Part shown: positions 36,748-49,068 of the stretch, one piece after another
Position numbering within the stretch: position 1 is the first letter of the stretch
How the letters are laid out: each line of letters starts with the position of its first letter
Assembly (NCBI GenBank): GCA_033439265.1
Contig: JAVTVX010000010.1
Span: 11,330,001-11,394,000 of the forward strand
Direction: 5' to 3'
DNA: 64,000 nt
DNA from: Dillenia suffruticosa
Taxonomy: Eukaryota; Streptophyta; Magnoliopsida; Dilleniales; Dilleniaceae
Translations under genes and position numbers: made by a program
The notes under the pieces: model-generated
The model's input: the letters and a program-made list of their open reading frames with translations, nothing else
Database searches by the model: none
What the model was told of the DNA's origin: nothing

Positions 36748-39700
36748 CTAGTCCGTTCTACTTTTGGGTTTTTTATCATCTGGAATGCAAGAAACCCAGT
36801 AAAGAGGTACAAGTGTACATAATGCCTGTACTAGAAGACCATGCGGCAATCCGGAGAAATCACTCCCTGTCACTCCAACATAAGATGCAAGAGCAACGCC
36901 AAGATATCCGCTTACTATGAAAGAAAGGGCAACAGCAGACATCACAAATGCCATTAGAGAACCCTCGCAACCTGGTGGACATAGTTGTGCTATTAAAACA
37001 CTGAATGGTAGAATCTTAAAAAAGAAGAGAACCTCCAAAAGTCCCGAGAAGGTCACAACATATACAGAGTCAGGTACGCCCATTTGCCAATATATGCCCT
37101 TCACAAACATCACATCTGACACCATGAAGACAGCCATTGTCACCTGGATGGCTGAGATCAGTTTCCTAGAAGGGACAGACTTGAGTTTTTTATTATAAAT
37201 GACACTCCAGAGAAGCATTGCAGCCTGGCCTAACACCTTGGAGATTCCCAATACAGATGACTCGATCTTTAAATGCTCTGTTTGATAGTAGAACATGGTG
37301 CCCGTGAGAGCTGGTATAACAGCATAAGATGCTGCAAACCATGTTATTGAGTATGCAATCTCAGGTTTTCGTAATGCAACTGCAAGCTTTGACAGCTGTT
37401 TTCTGATCCCTTCATTGGAAGCATTCTTTGGAAGATTAAGAGAACTTTCACGAACAGAAATAGTTATAAGAAACTGGATTGTGAGGAGGACACCAAAAGA
37501 AAGGAACACTGCTTGAGGTGAAAATTTGTCAATTGCAACCCCACCAATCAGATTTCCTAGGACCCCACCAACAGATGAAGCCATCCATACAAATGACTGG
37601 AGCTGACCGGAGGATGAGGACTCTGACTTCTTGGCAGAGGAGATGCGCTGTTTACCGGTCTCTGCAACGATGGCATCATTTGCCACCTCAGCTATTGAAG
37701 CACCCAGATTTCCAAGGAGGAGAAAAATGGTCAAGCTGAGGATTGAGATGCCTGATTTAGAAAGGATCACTATAATTATCCAAGACACTGCTTGTAAGAA
37801 AGCTGCAGCACCCAAAGTGAACCAAATTAGTAATAAACAAGATGTCGTAAGATATAATCCAAATGGCAAGCACAGAAATGTCCAAAGAAGTCAATTTTAT
37901 GGCCAGGCTCGTTTCTTACAACCACTACTTACCAAGATCACATAAGTGAAGCAAGTTTTGAGATATTTCAAATTGCAAATCATGTTATGTCTTCCAAAAC
38001 AGATGTAATGAATTTCCACTCTCAACTTAGTTTACCAAGAAAAAGGATGGCAAATAAGCTGAAAACCACATAAATTTGTAAAACATGACCACATATAGGA
38101 CTGCATAATCTGTGATGAACAGAGCTAATTGCAGACAAGCCCAGTCTCAACTGAGATTCAAGTTTGTTTATTTTGTAAATTAGCAAATTAAGGCTGAATA
38201 TGAGACTTGTTCACTGGACAAGTTAAGAACCAAGGTTCCAAAGCTTGGTTGTTTAAACTTGTGAATGGTCCTGTTTCAAAGTATGACTTGGTAAATATTT
38301 TATATTTAGTAAAATTGTTTTCATATGTCTTTTAGATTACTTCATAAATAGATAGCAATATTGATAAATATAGAAAGTGAAAAACTTCAATAAGATTTGT
38401 TCAGTATTTCTTGATAGGATGTAAATCAATATGCTCTCGCACAAAGGATGAGGTTTGCAAACTCAAGCTTAAAAGGAAGCCTAGGCTTAAACCCAAAAGT
38501 GGCTAATTTCAGATTAGTCAAAGCTTGAGAACCTCAAGGCTTGAGTCCTCTTCAGCAAAAGATACAAACCCTGGAGCAGTTTATAGTACTATTTATATTT
38601 AGCCTATCATATATCTAACCTGGAACAGAGAATAGCTAGTATTTGTTGTCTGTATTCAACTCAGCAGTGATGCAATAAAGTTCCAACATTGCTGATGGCG
38701 CACTAGAGGACTCAGGGGTATCATTGTTGAGTGAAGAGAGAGCTCTCAAAGAATAATGAGAAAGTATGGGGCAGGGGAAGCAGTGGAACATTCACACATG
38801 ACTGGAATTCTGATAGCCTTTTTCTTCAATACAAAACACATAATAATATTATGCAGAGAAGAAGCACACAGAGGAGGGACAGAAAGCCTCCTAAATGCTA
38901 GCAAAAAAGCAAAAGCATAAAAAAAATGGAAATATGGGAATCTCCAGAAACAAAAGATAAAATAAAATAAAAACAATAAGGCCTTCCCATCCCTCCTGAC
39001 ACCTTCAACAGTAAACATGGAGTCCTTTTACTATGATAGGGTGCCACAATTTCCTTTTTTTTTTTTTTAATATCGGTTTTCTTCCATTCAAGAGCACTTT
39101 AAAATAGATATATTAATATTTCGCCACAAAATTTTAGCACCTCTGTTTCTCCCAAATTATAATGTCCATTTTCACAGCTTTAAGATTTGAAAAAATCTGA
39201 GCATTCCAAGGAAAGTTCATTACTCAGAGTCTCAATGACCAGGCAAATGTCCATGTCCATATACAAAGCAAACTAATAAACGAAAATCACAAAAGATAGT
39301 GTAGTCATGCAGCATCCACCTAAAATCCTAAATTATTCATCACTGGTCTAATCACAGTGTGTATCAACTTCATACTTAAGATGGAAAGTTTGAGATTGAA
39401 GTTAGACCTTGACAACAGGATGGTTAGCTCAATAAATGCAGCATTAACGGATCAAAGAATCGATTTGCCTGATACTAGATCTAAAGTTCATGATATATCC
39501 TACCTCAGTTTATTTGGTTACCTCTCATTTTCAAGATTTGAAGCATGTCACTGATGACATGTCTTTATTTTGTAGCATGAAAAATTCTTAATTGGCACTA
39601 GAATGGATTATGAGGTAGTAGGAGATTCTGCAACATGTCACACTGTCATCAACTATTCCCAGCTAGCACCACAAGAACCCAGCAGAATTGCTCCATGCGG

Positions 39701-41971
39701 CCATAAGCCTTCATGAAGTTGTAGAGCTCAATTTGTAAGATAAATAAAACTCAATATTGAGCCATAAAATATTTTGCAACAGTGCCGAATCTAGTGTCAG
39801 ATAAAGAAATATAACAGCAAAAGCTGAAGAAGTGTAGTTAGCTATTTATAAAATAGAAAACAAAGGAATAAAAAAAAAGAAAAAGAAAATTGAACTTCTA
39901 CTTTCTTCACTTATAATACATAAAACACCAGGGTGGCTCAAATAAATTTTATCAACTATGCAGTCATACTTGAATTGACTACCATCCAACAACTCAGAGC
40001 CTTTGGAAACCTTTTGCAGAGAGACACAGATAACCATTCTTAAACACTTACAACCCAAAAGCAAGCTTTTGGAACCATAACTAAATAGAAGCAAATAGAA
40101 TAAAACTGGATAGGGTCCAATTTATTAGTTTATATGCATCTCACAGTTAAATAAGAGAATATATTGGAACTGCTTGTTTGAGTCCGTCAGTCTTTTTATT
40201 TTTGAATTATTTTCATATACAATTGATATTGACTTCTGTGCAACAAGAAGATAAATCTGTTGTCATTAAGTTGGCACTTGCAGATTCACTACAGCACCAA
40301 CAAAACATGGAAAGGCCATAGGCACATCCCCGATCAAACTCTTCCATGGACAAACTGCAAGTTTGTTGATTTGATACCATTTCCCCACATTAATTATTTG
40401 GCTAATACTCTCAACCAAAGTTCCATATGACATATTATGGAGATTACAGCAGGCTTCTACCAGCAAATATGTAGCCACCCACTCTATTCTATAAATGTGA
40501 GGTTTCTATGGTATATGCGATGACAATTTGATACATACATGCTTTTATAACCTAAATGTGATAGTGTAAAGCCACATTACCCAATGTAATAACATGCAAC
40601 GGCCCTTCCACTTCAAGTTCTTCCAGACCTAATCCCAACAAATCCTGTCCTCTGCTAATATATATATCTCATATAGAAAGGCGTCTTCGGTTCACAACAG
40701 CAAAAGAAGTAAAGTTAAAGCATGGGATTCCCTGCTAAAGGTTTAAAGCAGAATGAAAATAAACTAAGTGCACCAAACCTAGTGGACATACACAATACTT
40801 TTAAAGCCGAGGGAATTCTCAAAGGTGCTTTGGAACTCAAAGAGGTTATTAACCAAAATAAGGAAATTTATGCCCCAAGTCCTACAAGTCTCATCAACTT
40901 TTAAGCCTGTAACATAATAATAAGGGAAGAAAAGAGAAGTGTCAGCATTGGAAAGACAAGGACCGATAATAAAAAGGGAAGAGTGAAAAAGAAAAGATAT
41001 CATTTCAACAGGCTTTAGTTGCTTTCTTTTTTGCATCTTCTTTGCTTCAAAGCAATAACATAATGATGCAAACGAGAGTACCCAGTTATGCTAGCTTAAT
41101 ATGCATCATTATGGGAATGGATTTTCATGGATTTTTCTACATTCCTCATGGTATTAATAACAAATAATTATATATAAAAAAAAGATATACATTACATCCT
41201 TTTCATGGATTTTTCTACATTCCTCGTGGTATTAATACCCATGGGATGGTGGGGATGGCCATTCAACAGTAATAATTATTTTTCTATCCCGTTTTTATGA
41301 GAAATGGGCCATTGCGGGACGATCAAACAGCTACAAATCTCAAAGGCATCAATACGATTGTAGAAAATTCCCCAAATCATATTCAGTTTAAGGGGCAATA
41401 AAGTCAATGAAGACCAAGGAAAAAGAAACGAAGAGAGAGAGAGAGAGAAGAGGGGTCCAAAAAATTTGATTAATTGCGTCACACAGTCAAATTAGAGAAT
41501 ACCCACTTTAATCTGTCTGATTACTAAATAATAATAAGAAAAATAAAAAAGGAAGAAGGAATATTCCGGCAGAAAGTTTAATCGGTTCCCATAGAATCTG
41601 AAAATTAAACTAAATTACCACACAAACAAACTCTCTGAATCAAATCAAAATGGTTCTCAAATTAATTCCAGAAAAATTAATGAGGGAGGGAGGTTACCTC
41701 CAAAAGCAATATAGGGAATGCGATGCTGGCCAGAAATGTAAACAGCATCAGAAATAAGGCCGTACAAGGGCTTAGCAACCATGGGAAGATTAGCAGAGTT
41801 CATTAACAGCTGAAGAGTAGAAGGATTAACGTTAAGACCATCTTTGAGGAAGAAATTGACAGCCATCCATGGATAACACCTGAACCCCTGTACCCAAAAC
41901 CCAAAACCCAGAATCGCCCGCAGCAGATCCCACCTCAGCCATCCCTGTCTAGACGAAGACGATGACACCAT
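36748..41971 (-). CDS. Folate-biopterin transporter family protein (BT1/FBT, MFS)
   Basis: Integral membrane carrier of the folate-biopterin transporter family, major facilitator superfamily. Two minus-strand exons, 41698-41971 and 36748-37802, join in phase 1 across a 3.9-kb intron to give 442 aa. Exon 1 (MVSSSSSRQGWLRWDLLRAI...) holds the first helix, the family-typical WVQGFRCYPWMAVNFFLKD and the loop AKPLYGLISDAVYISG. Exon 2 continues QAVSWIIIVILSKSG..., FLLLGNLGASIAEVANDAIV and about ten further hydrophobic helices, ending in a basic tail (DDKKPKSRTD). About twelve transmembrane segments are expected. The N-terminus is short and shows no obvious transit peptide, unlike the chloroplast members, so the membrane it serves is uncertain. 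The exact paralog is not assignable by eye, and the substrate is inferred from the family. Confidence 0.93.
41122..41237. repeat. 38-bp direct repeat in the transporter intron
   Basis: Two copies (41122-41159 and 41200-41237), each containing 'catggatttttctacattcc', differ at one base and are separated by 40 bases. A hallmark of replication slippage or an excised insert. Confidence 0.85.
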
Positions 41972-42189
41972 TTCTCCGTGTGTCGCGGTAATTTTCAGTT
42001 TTGAATGGACATTTATTATGCTGAGAGTGATATGGGAAATGAGACCAGGTGAACCCTTTGTCCTTGGGTTTGGCGATGATGAGGTTGGAGGATGAGATTT
42101 TAAGATTTTGATTCAACACGTGTCATACTATAGAAACCCGAGATCTCTCTGGGCCAGGGATATTTGTCAAGTAAGGTTTAGAGCTATTA

Positions 42190-42460
42190 CGAAATATATT
42201 ATATATTAAAACCAATCGAATTATTAATTTAATTTTAATATATATTTAATCTTTTATATATATATATATATATATGACGAAATAATAATTTTTTTATACA
42301 AATATAATTTATCACAATGATTTATTAAAATAATAGATAATTAGAATTAATATTATTATATTATCCTCTATTTTTAACATTATATTAGAGATATATCCAT
42401 TTGACATTTATATTCATTTTATTTTATATTTTTAATATAGCATCAGAGTCTTAATTTGTA
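42190..42460 (+). repeat. AT-rich direct repeat, left copy
   Basis: Shares the ordered blocks 'tatattatatattaaaacca', 'atttattaaaataa', 'attattatattatcctctat', 'atttttaacattatatta' and 'attttattttatatttttaa' with 42875-43140. Diverged but collinear. Confidence 0.55.
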
Positions 42461-42477
42461 AAAAATATTATCTACAT

Positions 42478-42800
42478 GTCTTTAAAAGACTTCTGATCCA
42501 TTTTAAGAAAATTGCTCTTCAATATGCGCATGCACGTGCTTCTAAAAGATTTTTAATCCGTTTTGAAAAATTACTACTCAATATGTGTCTCCAGAAGATT
42601 TTGGTCTTTTATAAATTTTGCTTTTCAGTATGCATCCGCACACGTTTTTAGAAAACTTCTGGTTCGTTCTAGAAAAACTACTCTTTAATAGGCGTCACAC
42701 GCCTTCAGAAAATTTTTATTTCGATCTCAAAAAACTACTTTTTAATACATGCCCACACGCATCTTTAGAAGACTCCTGATCCATTTTAAAAACTAAGTTA
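42478..42800 (+). repeat. ~60-bp minisatellite, about six degenerate units
   Basis: Each unit resembles 'cttctaaaagatttttaatc' 'cgttttgaaaaattactact' 'caatatgtgtcc'. Units begin near 42,480, 42,538, 42,590, 42,643, 42,700 and 42,757. Unit boundaries vary by a few bases. Confidence 0.75.
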
Positions 42801-42874
42801 CAGTACACATCTATCGTATCTTTCAAATTCAAATAATTTTCACTATATTATATTGAATTTGAAAGAAATATTAA

Positions 42875-43140
42875 AAAATATATTATATATCAAAATAAAA
42901 CCAATTATTGATTTTGTTGATATGATTTTAATGCATATTATTTATTTATTTTTATATTTATATATTCATCATAATTGTTTCTATATTTATGAGTTTTTCA
43001 TATAAATTCATCTTATTATAATAATTTATTGATATAAGTGGTCATTAGATTTCATATTATTATATTACTCTTTATCTTTAATATAATATTTCAGTTATAT
43101 TTATTTATTTTTTATGCTCATATTATTTTATATTTTTAAT
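42875..43140 (+). repeat. AT-rich direct repeat, right copy
   Basis: Partner of 42190-42460 on the other side of the minisatellite. No ends of a mobile element could be defined. Confidence 0.55.
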
Positions 43141-44570
43141 TTTAATTGATAATGTGCGTGATTTTAAGTCCCATATGATTAACCATGATGGAGTTGGAAG
43201 TCCACACGTTTATTTTACTCAGAGATATCTGCTCATCACAACTATGAAGTACTCAGAGATATCTCCTAAGATCAGTGTCGGTGAAATATCTTTTGTCTTT
43301 CGTTTTGCTTGTGGACAAACCTATGCCGTTTATGTAGACAGGTCAAGAAATTATAGTGGCATGTTCATACTGATGCATGCACCCGTGGCCGAGCCAATGG
43401 GGACTGTGTCAACTCATATTTTTGTCGATATGTATATGTATATGTAGTTCGTCCAATCAAAATTTGACAATTTTTAGTCATAGGAAACTTGAGATCAACT
43501 CTAACCCACGTCAAGTCGACCATTAGGTTACCTCTTTCAATTGAGTTGAGCTGTGTTAATTACTTTCTAGACGTTTTAATTTCTTTATTGTGTAGAGTTG
43601 ATTTCATCATTTTATCTTATTTTATTTTTATTAAACTTTAAAATTAAGCTAAATTATATGATCAAAGTTATCAGACCCATTTATAAATAGAAAATCATAA
43701 TATTTTGAAAATTTTTATGGGGTAAAGTAAGTTGAAGAAATTAAATAGGGCATTCAAGTTATAGACATTTTAAAAATTAAGGACGATTTGGCAACTCATT
43801 AAAGGTTTTATTTTTTTTATTTAACCATTAATACCCAATATTTGAAAACCTGATTAATCTATTTTTTTTTTATTTTTAAAATTTAAACTTAAAATTTTAA
43901 TTAAAAAATTTTAATATACTATCGTTAAATTCAGGTATCTATCGTTAGTATAACTCTATTGAATATTATCGTCCTAATACCTTATTACGCATGTCAATGC
44001 TAACCATTCTCTCACTTACACTAAAAAGAGAAAGAAAATTACTCACCATAAATTCAATCGCTCCTGCCATTTTTCGTTTGTTGGATAAAGCATGCATATA
44101 AAAAACATAATGAAATAATATTCACAATTCATGTATCCTGCAATTATTGATAATAAATAAATTTATAAAAAAAGAAATTTAAAATTTTAAAAGATAAATT
44201 TGAGAGAAAAATATGTGAAAATGAAGTCATAAGTGATTATCAGGAAATCATTAAGAGGTTTTTTTTATATGTTATAATATTTATTTTTATATGTAATAAT
44301 ATTTATTTTTATATGTTGATGCCCATCACCAACTCTCTTAACAATGGCTTATGATTATAAATAAATAAATATATGTATGTATGCATGTATGTATGTATGT
44401 ATGTACGTTATCTCCAAAATAAATAAGTTATATAGTATTATATTATATTATAAGGTCTGTCTCACATGAGGAAGCAGGGACCTAGTTTCCTCGTTGCCCA
44501 CAACTTAAAAAACCAGACCAGACCTTGATTAGGAGTCCTCGAGTGAAAAAAGAAAAAAAGGTTAGCGAAA

Positions 44571-46109
44571 ATGGAGACTTGGTTGATCTTGATCATCTTG
44601 TTCATCACTCTAGGTATCTCTCTCGTCTTCTACTTGTTCTCGAACTACAAACTCTCCGGAAAACTTCCGCCGGGACCGATGACGATTCCGGGAATCGGAA
44701 ACATCTTTTGGCTCCGGAAAACGTTGAGAGACCTCGAGCCATTCCTCACAGACCTTAAATCCAAACACGGTCCTGTTTTCACCGTCCGAATCGGGCCCAA
44801 ACGAGTAATTCTAATAACCGATCGCTTTCTTGCCTACGAAGCACTCATTCAAAGAGGTTCTATATTTGCAGACCGACCACCCGCAGTAGGAACCGAGAAA
44901 ATCACATCCAGTAACCAACACCAAATCACCACCGGCGCGTACGGACCCACTTGGCGCCTCCTCCGCCGTAATCTCACGGCAGAGATTCTCCACCCGTTGC
45001 GTGTCAGAGCATACTCTGGCGCACGCAGGTGGGTTGTTGGAGATCTCATTGAACGTCTGAAATGGTGTTCTGAATCTGGCGAGGGTGTCACGGTATATAA
45101 TCATTTGAATTTCGCTGTGCACTGTTTGCTTGCTTTCATGTGTTTTGGAGACAAGCTTGATGAGGATCGGATAAGAGAAATCGAGTCTGTGCAGAGAAAA
45201 TATCTTGTCAATTTTGGAAGATTCGGTTTTCTTAATTATTGGCCGAGATTGAGCAAGATTTTGTTTAGGAAGAAATGGGTTGAGTTCTTGCAGACGAGAG
45301 GAAATCAAGAGAAGGTGTTGATTCCTTTAATCAAAGCACGAATTATCGCAAAGCAAAAGCGGGAGATGGAGAGGAACTCGAATGAGAAGCACGAAGTCGC
45401 TCCGGCTTATGTAGATACTTTTCTAAATCTGGAGTTACCAGATGAGAAGCGAAAGCTTCGAGACGACGAGATGGTGAGTCTATGCTCTGAATTTCTAAAT
45501 GCAGGAATAGACTCAACTACAACATCTTTACAATGGATTATAGCGAATTTGGTGAAATACCAACAAATTCAAAAGAAACTGTATCAAGAAATTAACACAG
45601 TTGTTCAAGAAAAGTCAAACAGAGAAATTGAAGAAGATGATTTGCAGAAAATGCCTTATTTAAAGGCAGTGGTGTTGGAGGCACTTAGAAGACACCCACC
45701 AGTGCACTTTGTACTGCCACATGCCGTGACAGAAGATGTGATATTAAATGGGTTTCTGATACCCAAAACTGCAACTATAACTTTCACCGTGGCAGAGATG
45801 GGGTGGGATCCTCAAGTTTGGGAAGATCCAATGGTGTTCAAGCCTGAGAGGTTCATGGGTCATGATGCCGATGATTTTGACATAACCGGAAGCAGAGAGA
45901 TCAAAATGATGCCCTTTGGTGCTGGGAGGAGGATTTGTCCCGGGTTAGAATTGGCTATGTTGCATTTGCAGTATTTTGTTGCCAATTTGATTTGGTGTTT
46001 CCAATGGACACCGGTTGATGGTGATGATGTTGATCTATCCGAGAGGGTAGTGTTTACTGTAGTCATGAAGAAACCTTTGCGGGCCCACCTAACTCCAAGG
46101 TTCAAATAA
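44571..46109 (+). CDS. CYP89A: Cytochrome P450, CYP89A family, first copy
   Basis: Microsomal monooxygenase, 512 aa in one exon, typical of CYP89A. An N-terminal membrane anchor (LILIILFITLGISLVFYLF) precedes the proline hinge LPPGPMTIPG. The I-helix is AGIDSTTTSLQW, the K-helix ExxR is EALRRHPP, the PERF motif is FKPERFM, and the heme loop FGAGRRICPG has its ligand at Cys456. The family-specific FADRPPAVG and YGPTWRLLRRNL are present, and the C-terminus is LTPRFK. In Arabidopsis CYP89A9 oxidises chlorophyll catabolites; other members are poorly characterised, so the substrate here is unknown. The second copy lies 4.2 kb downstream on the same strand. An AT-rich TATA-like stretch (about 44,430-44,452) lies about 120 bases upstream of the start. 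The frame is intact. Confidence 0.97.
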   Translation: METWLILIILFITLGISLVFYLFSNYKLSGKLPPGPMTIPGIGNIFWLRKTLRDLEPFLTDLKSKHGPVFTVRIGPKRVILITDRFLAYEALIQRGSIFADRPPAVGTEKITSSNQHQITTGAYGPTWRLLRRNLTAEILHPLRVRAYSGARRWVVGDLIERLKWCSESGEGVTVYNHLNFAVHCLLAFMCFGDKLDEDRIREIESVQRKYLVNFGRFGFLNYWPRLSKILFRKKWVEFLQTRGNQEKVLIPLIKARIIAKQKREMERNSNEKHEVAPAYVDTFLNLELPDEKRKLRDDEMVSLCSEFLNAGIDSTTTSLQWIIANLVKYQQIQKKLYQEINTVVQEKSNREIEEDDLQKMPYLKAVVLEALRRHPPVHFVLPHAVTEDVILNGFLIPKTATITFTVAEMGWDPQVWEDPMVFKPERFMGHDADDFDITGSREIKMMPFGAGRRICPGLELAMLHLQYFVANLIWCFQWTPVDGDDVDLSERVVFTVVMKKPLRAHLTPRFK

Positions 46110-46539
46110 GGTACTGTGTGCTGGATATTTAAGGATCATATTGTAGATTTGCATATATCATCATCATTGGGTTGGGTCAAGATTTTTCATAGGTGATGAT
46201 GAGATAGTAATTAATATTTCGTTGCATAGCAAAATTAAAATCCCAGAAACTCCTTTTTTGTGCATGGTTTGGCCTTTCACTTGAAGGCTTAGTCTAAAAA
46301 ATTATGTACAATCACATGAAAAAATAAATATGTCACTTCAAAATTTTGATTCCAAATAATATTTATTTCATTTTGTGATAGTGTATACATTTTTTTATAA
46401 TTTTATTCAGGAGTCATATATTGGTGAAGAGAAACCAAAAATGGCTTGACGAGCAATGGCCATTGTTTGTTTAACCCAAACAAGGGTAATAAAGTGCTGA
46501 AATTTTGTTAATTCATGGATAATATATAATAATTATTTC
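46110..46539. other. 3' flank of the first CYP89A
   Basis: AT-rich 3' UTR and spacer up to the inverted-repeat element. No other signal seen. Confidence 0.55.
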
Positions 46540-48015
46540 AAAGGTCATTAAAATTACAAATTAGTTATTTAATTTTTAAGAAAATTATATGTCAAGAATT
46601 TGAATTTTACTTTAAATTTATAAATTAATTTTTAAATTTCAAAATATAATGATTGAGAATTTAAATTTTAAAATTCGTTAATCACAGTAATGACGCCATC
46701 CTAACTATTAAATGTTGATATGAGTACATGTGACAGATGATGTGGAGGTATACTTTCGGATTTGGCTTGCAGAAATGGTTGGCATATCAACGTTATGTAA
46801 ACAAAAACAGTGCCATATCAGCAAAAATTTTGACGCGGCATGACACGTATCATCTTAAATTAAAAAATTAATTATTTTAAAATTAATAAAAAACTGAAAG
46901 AATATTTCTGAAAAAAAAACTAAATTTGGACTCCATTAAATTAAGAAAATTTATCTTCTCCGACAAATAAGTCGAGCTTAGATTTGCAGAGATCAAAAAG
47001 ATGGAATTGAAACTAAAAATTTAGTCAAGAGATTTCCCAAAAATGGTTAAAAATTGTTCCAGAGAAAGCATCTCTCTCTCTCCCCCTACGCGCATGAACC
47101 TCTCTCCCCCTTCATCTTCTTCTTCTGCCATAGGAAGAGAGAGCTTGACCAGGTCAAAAGCCTTTTCTGAACAATCCTTTTGCCATGAGAGAGAGAGAGA
47201 GAGCTTGATGATGGTGATTATGATGATCATCTCCGTCGACTTCGGCTGTCCTATCTCTATCATCTCCTCTACAACTTCAATTCTTTCACCCTCCGAGTCA
47301 ATTTGCAAGCCATTGATTGAGTTTCATCCAGCACCGCCTGTTGGACGGTGGAATCACCATCTTTGTTCGCCTTGGAATCACCTGTTCGTCTTCAAATTTT
47401 AGTCTTCATTCGATTGTTCATCATTGATTCATCTTTGACTACTTGTCTTCGTTGTCAATTTCGAACCATTGCCGCCATGAGAGAGAGGAGAAAAGAGAGA
47501 AAGGGGGAGGGGAGGGGAGGGGAGAGAGAGAAGAGGTTTTTTTGTCCTATGACAGAAAGAGAAAGAGAAGAGAAGAGAGAGAAAGGGGGAAGGGAGGAGA
47601 GAGAGAGAGAAGTGTTTTTTTTAGTGAGAGAGAGGAGAGATGACAGAGAAAGGGGGAGGGGAGGAAGGAGAGAAAAGTGTGTTTTATGTTTTGCCACGTC
47701 AGCATTTTGTTACATGGCACTATTTTATGGTCCAATGTTGACTGTCATGCCACGTTAGCATTTTGCTGACGAGTCAGTTTCAGTTGCCACATCAGTACAT
47801 CATCTGTCACGTTGTTCCACGTTACTATTTAATGTACAGACTGGTGTTGATGGTACCAAAATCACCGATAAAGTTACGAATTTTAAAATTTAGATTTTTA
47901 ATTATTACGTTCCGAAGGTCAGAAATTAATTTATGAATTTGAAGTAAACTTATGAAACTTTGCATGTAATTTTCTGTTTAATATTTTTAGTTTAATCATA
48001 AAAATTTTACCTTTT
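46540..48015. mobile_element. Non-autonomous Mutator-like element with ~310-bp terminal inverted repeats
   Basis: The left arm (46540-46850) and right arm (about 47695-48015) are inverted copies. Matching blocks include 'aaattttaaaattcgtta' near 46,662 against 'aattttaaaatttag' near 47,879, 'gtgacagatgatgt' near 46,730 against 'acatcatctgtcac' near 47,797, and 'gacgcggcatgacac' against 'gtcatgccacgtta'. Arms this long are typical of MULEs. The ~850-bp interior is GA/CT-rich with no transposase; ORFs at 47043-47402 and 47348-47758 are low-complexity. Borders are approximate, and no 9-bp target duplication was confirmed. Confidence 0.65.
47470..47690. repeat. GA-rich low-complexity interior of the MULE-like element
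   Basis: Near-continuous purine sequence (gagag, gggga and aagag mixtures) on the plus strand. Overlapping ORFs in several frames are artefacts of the composition. Confidence 0.8.
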
Positions 48016-48322
48016 AGACGATAGGTTTATTTTGGTTGCTCCGTTCACAATTGTACTCAACGGAGAAAAAAATATAAATAAAGTATTTTATATTTTAATA
48101 ATTATCTTTTGATTTAATATAGTATGGTAAATAATAATTTTGTCCTTCTCATAACTAGCAAATTATGAATTACTAATTTTTTTTAATATTATACCAATAA
48201 AAATCACTATGGGGTGTTGACTCGGCCCATGATGACCAAATATCATGGAGAAAATGGGCTTTGTATCCGAGGAAACATTTTAATAATCATAATTCTTTCT
48301 TTTAATTTCAAGATTTAAGATT

Positions 48323-48325
<3 letters not shown>

Positions 48326-48362
<37 letters not shown>
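48326..48362. repeat. (TA)n microsatellite
   Basis: About eighteen uninterrupted TA units. Confidence 0.95.
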
Positions 48363-48363
<1 letters not shown>

Positions 48364-49035
48364 CAAAAAAAAAAGAGAGAGAAAGAGAATCGAAACTTTG
48401 AGCAACGTCGGTTCAATTAAATTTCTAGAGTGAAATCCTGGGCGAAAGAAAGTAATTCTCAAAATACAAGGTTTTCATTTTGATTGCATAAGCAATCTAC
48501 CAGAGATATATATATCATCCAACAAGACTAGTCATGTCATCGGAAGTATTTCTTTTTCATAGATTGATATGTTTTATATTTTTCAAGATTGTAGATTACA
48601 ATAATTGGGTGTTTACGTTATGAAATACTAAGATGTGCTTTGCTAAAAATATGGTCGATCTCTACACCATAATCCATAGTTGTTTCCCCAATTCAAATCT
48701 CGCATCAATGAAAGCATTCAAGCATTCCTTATCTAGTCTAAGGTGATGATTTTCTTATTATGAGACCAATATGCATAGATATATAATATGTGTATATATA
48801 CATATGATTATAATAATGGATGCAAAGTCCATGGTGGAACACTGGAGATGAGTGCACTTTGGATGAACTTAAGCCTTTGCTTACCAAGAAAGGCTTGAGA
48901 AGGAACTAATGGAGGATATGAAGGTGACATCTTCACGACTGCTAATGAAATCAATTCCTCCAAAGCCGCTGAAAGCAATGGCAACATTACAACCATGTCC
49001 AAAATTGGATTAAGGTTTACTTGAAACCTGCACAC

Positions 49036-49068
<33 letters not shown>

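Larger units (their letters stand above)
41972..44570. other. Intergenic spacer between divergent transporter and CYP89A genes
   Basis: Contains the ~60-bp minisatellite and its flanking direct repeats (42190-43140), a (TATG)n tract near 44,373-44,405, and no supportable gene. The 97-aa ORF at 43154-43447 has no recognisable motif. Confidence 0.6.

Noticed and set aside
36917-37945. Plus-strand ORFs opposite the transporter
   Set aside because: Antisense shadows of the long transporter exon.
42190-43140. Small LTR-type element (direct repeats around a core)
   Set aside because: No TG..CA ends, primer-binding site or polypurine tract seen, and the core is a minisatellite, so LTRs are not supported.
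44811-45308. 165-aa minus-strand ORF inside the first CYP89A
   Set aside because: Antisense shadow of the intact P450 frame.
47043-47758. ORFs of 119 and 136 aa between the CYP89A genes
   Set aside because: Low-complexity Ser/Pro and Arg/Glu/Gly content, inside the inverted-repeat element, with no recognisable domain.
48808-49035. 75-aa minus-strand ORF (MCRFQVNLNPILDMV...)
   Set aside because: Looks somewhat protein-like, but no family recognised, no adjoining exons and no conserved motif; insufficient to call a gene.
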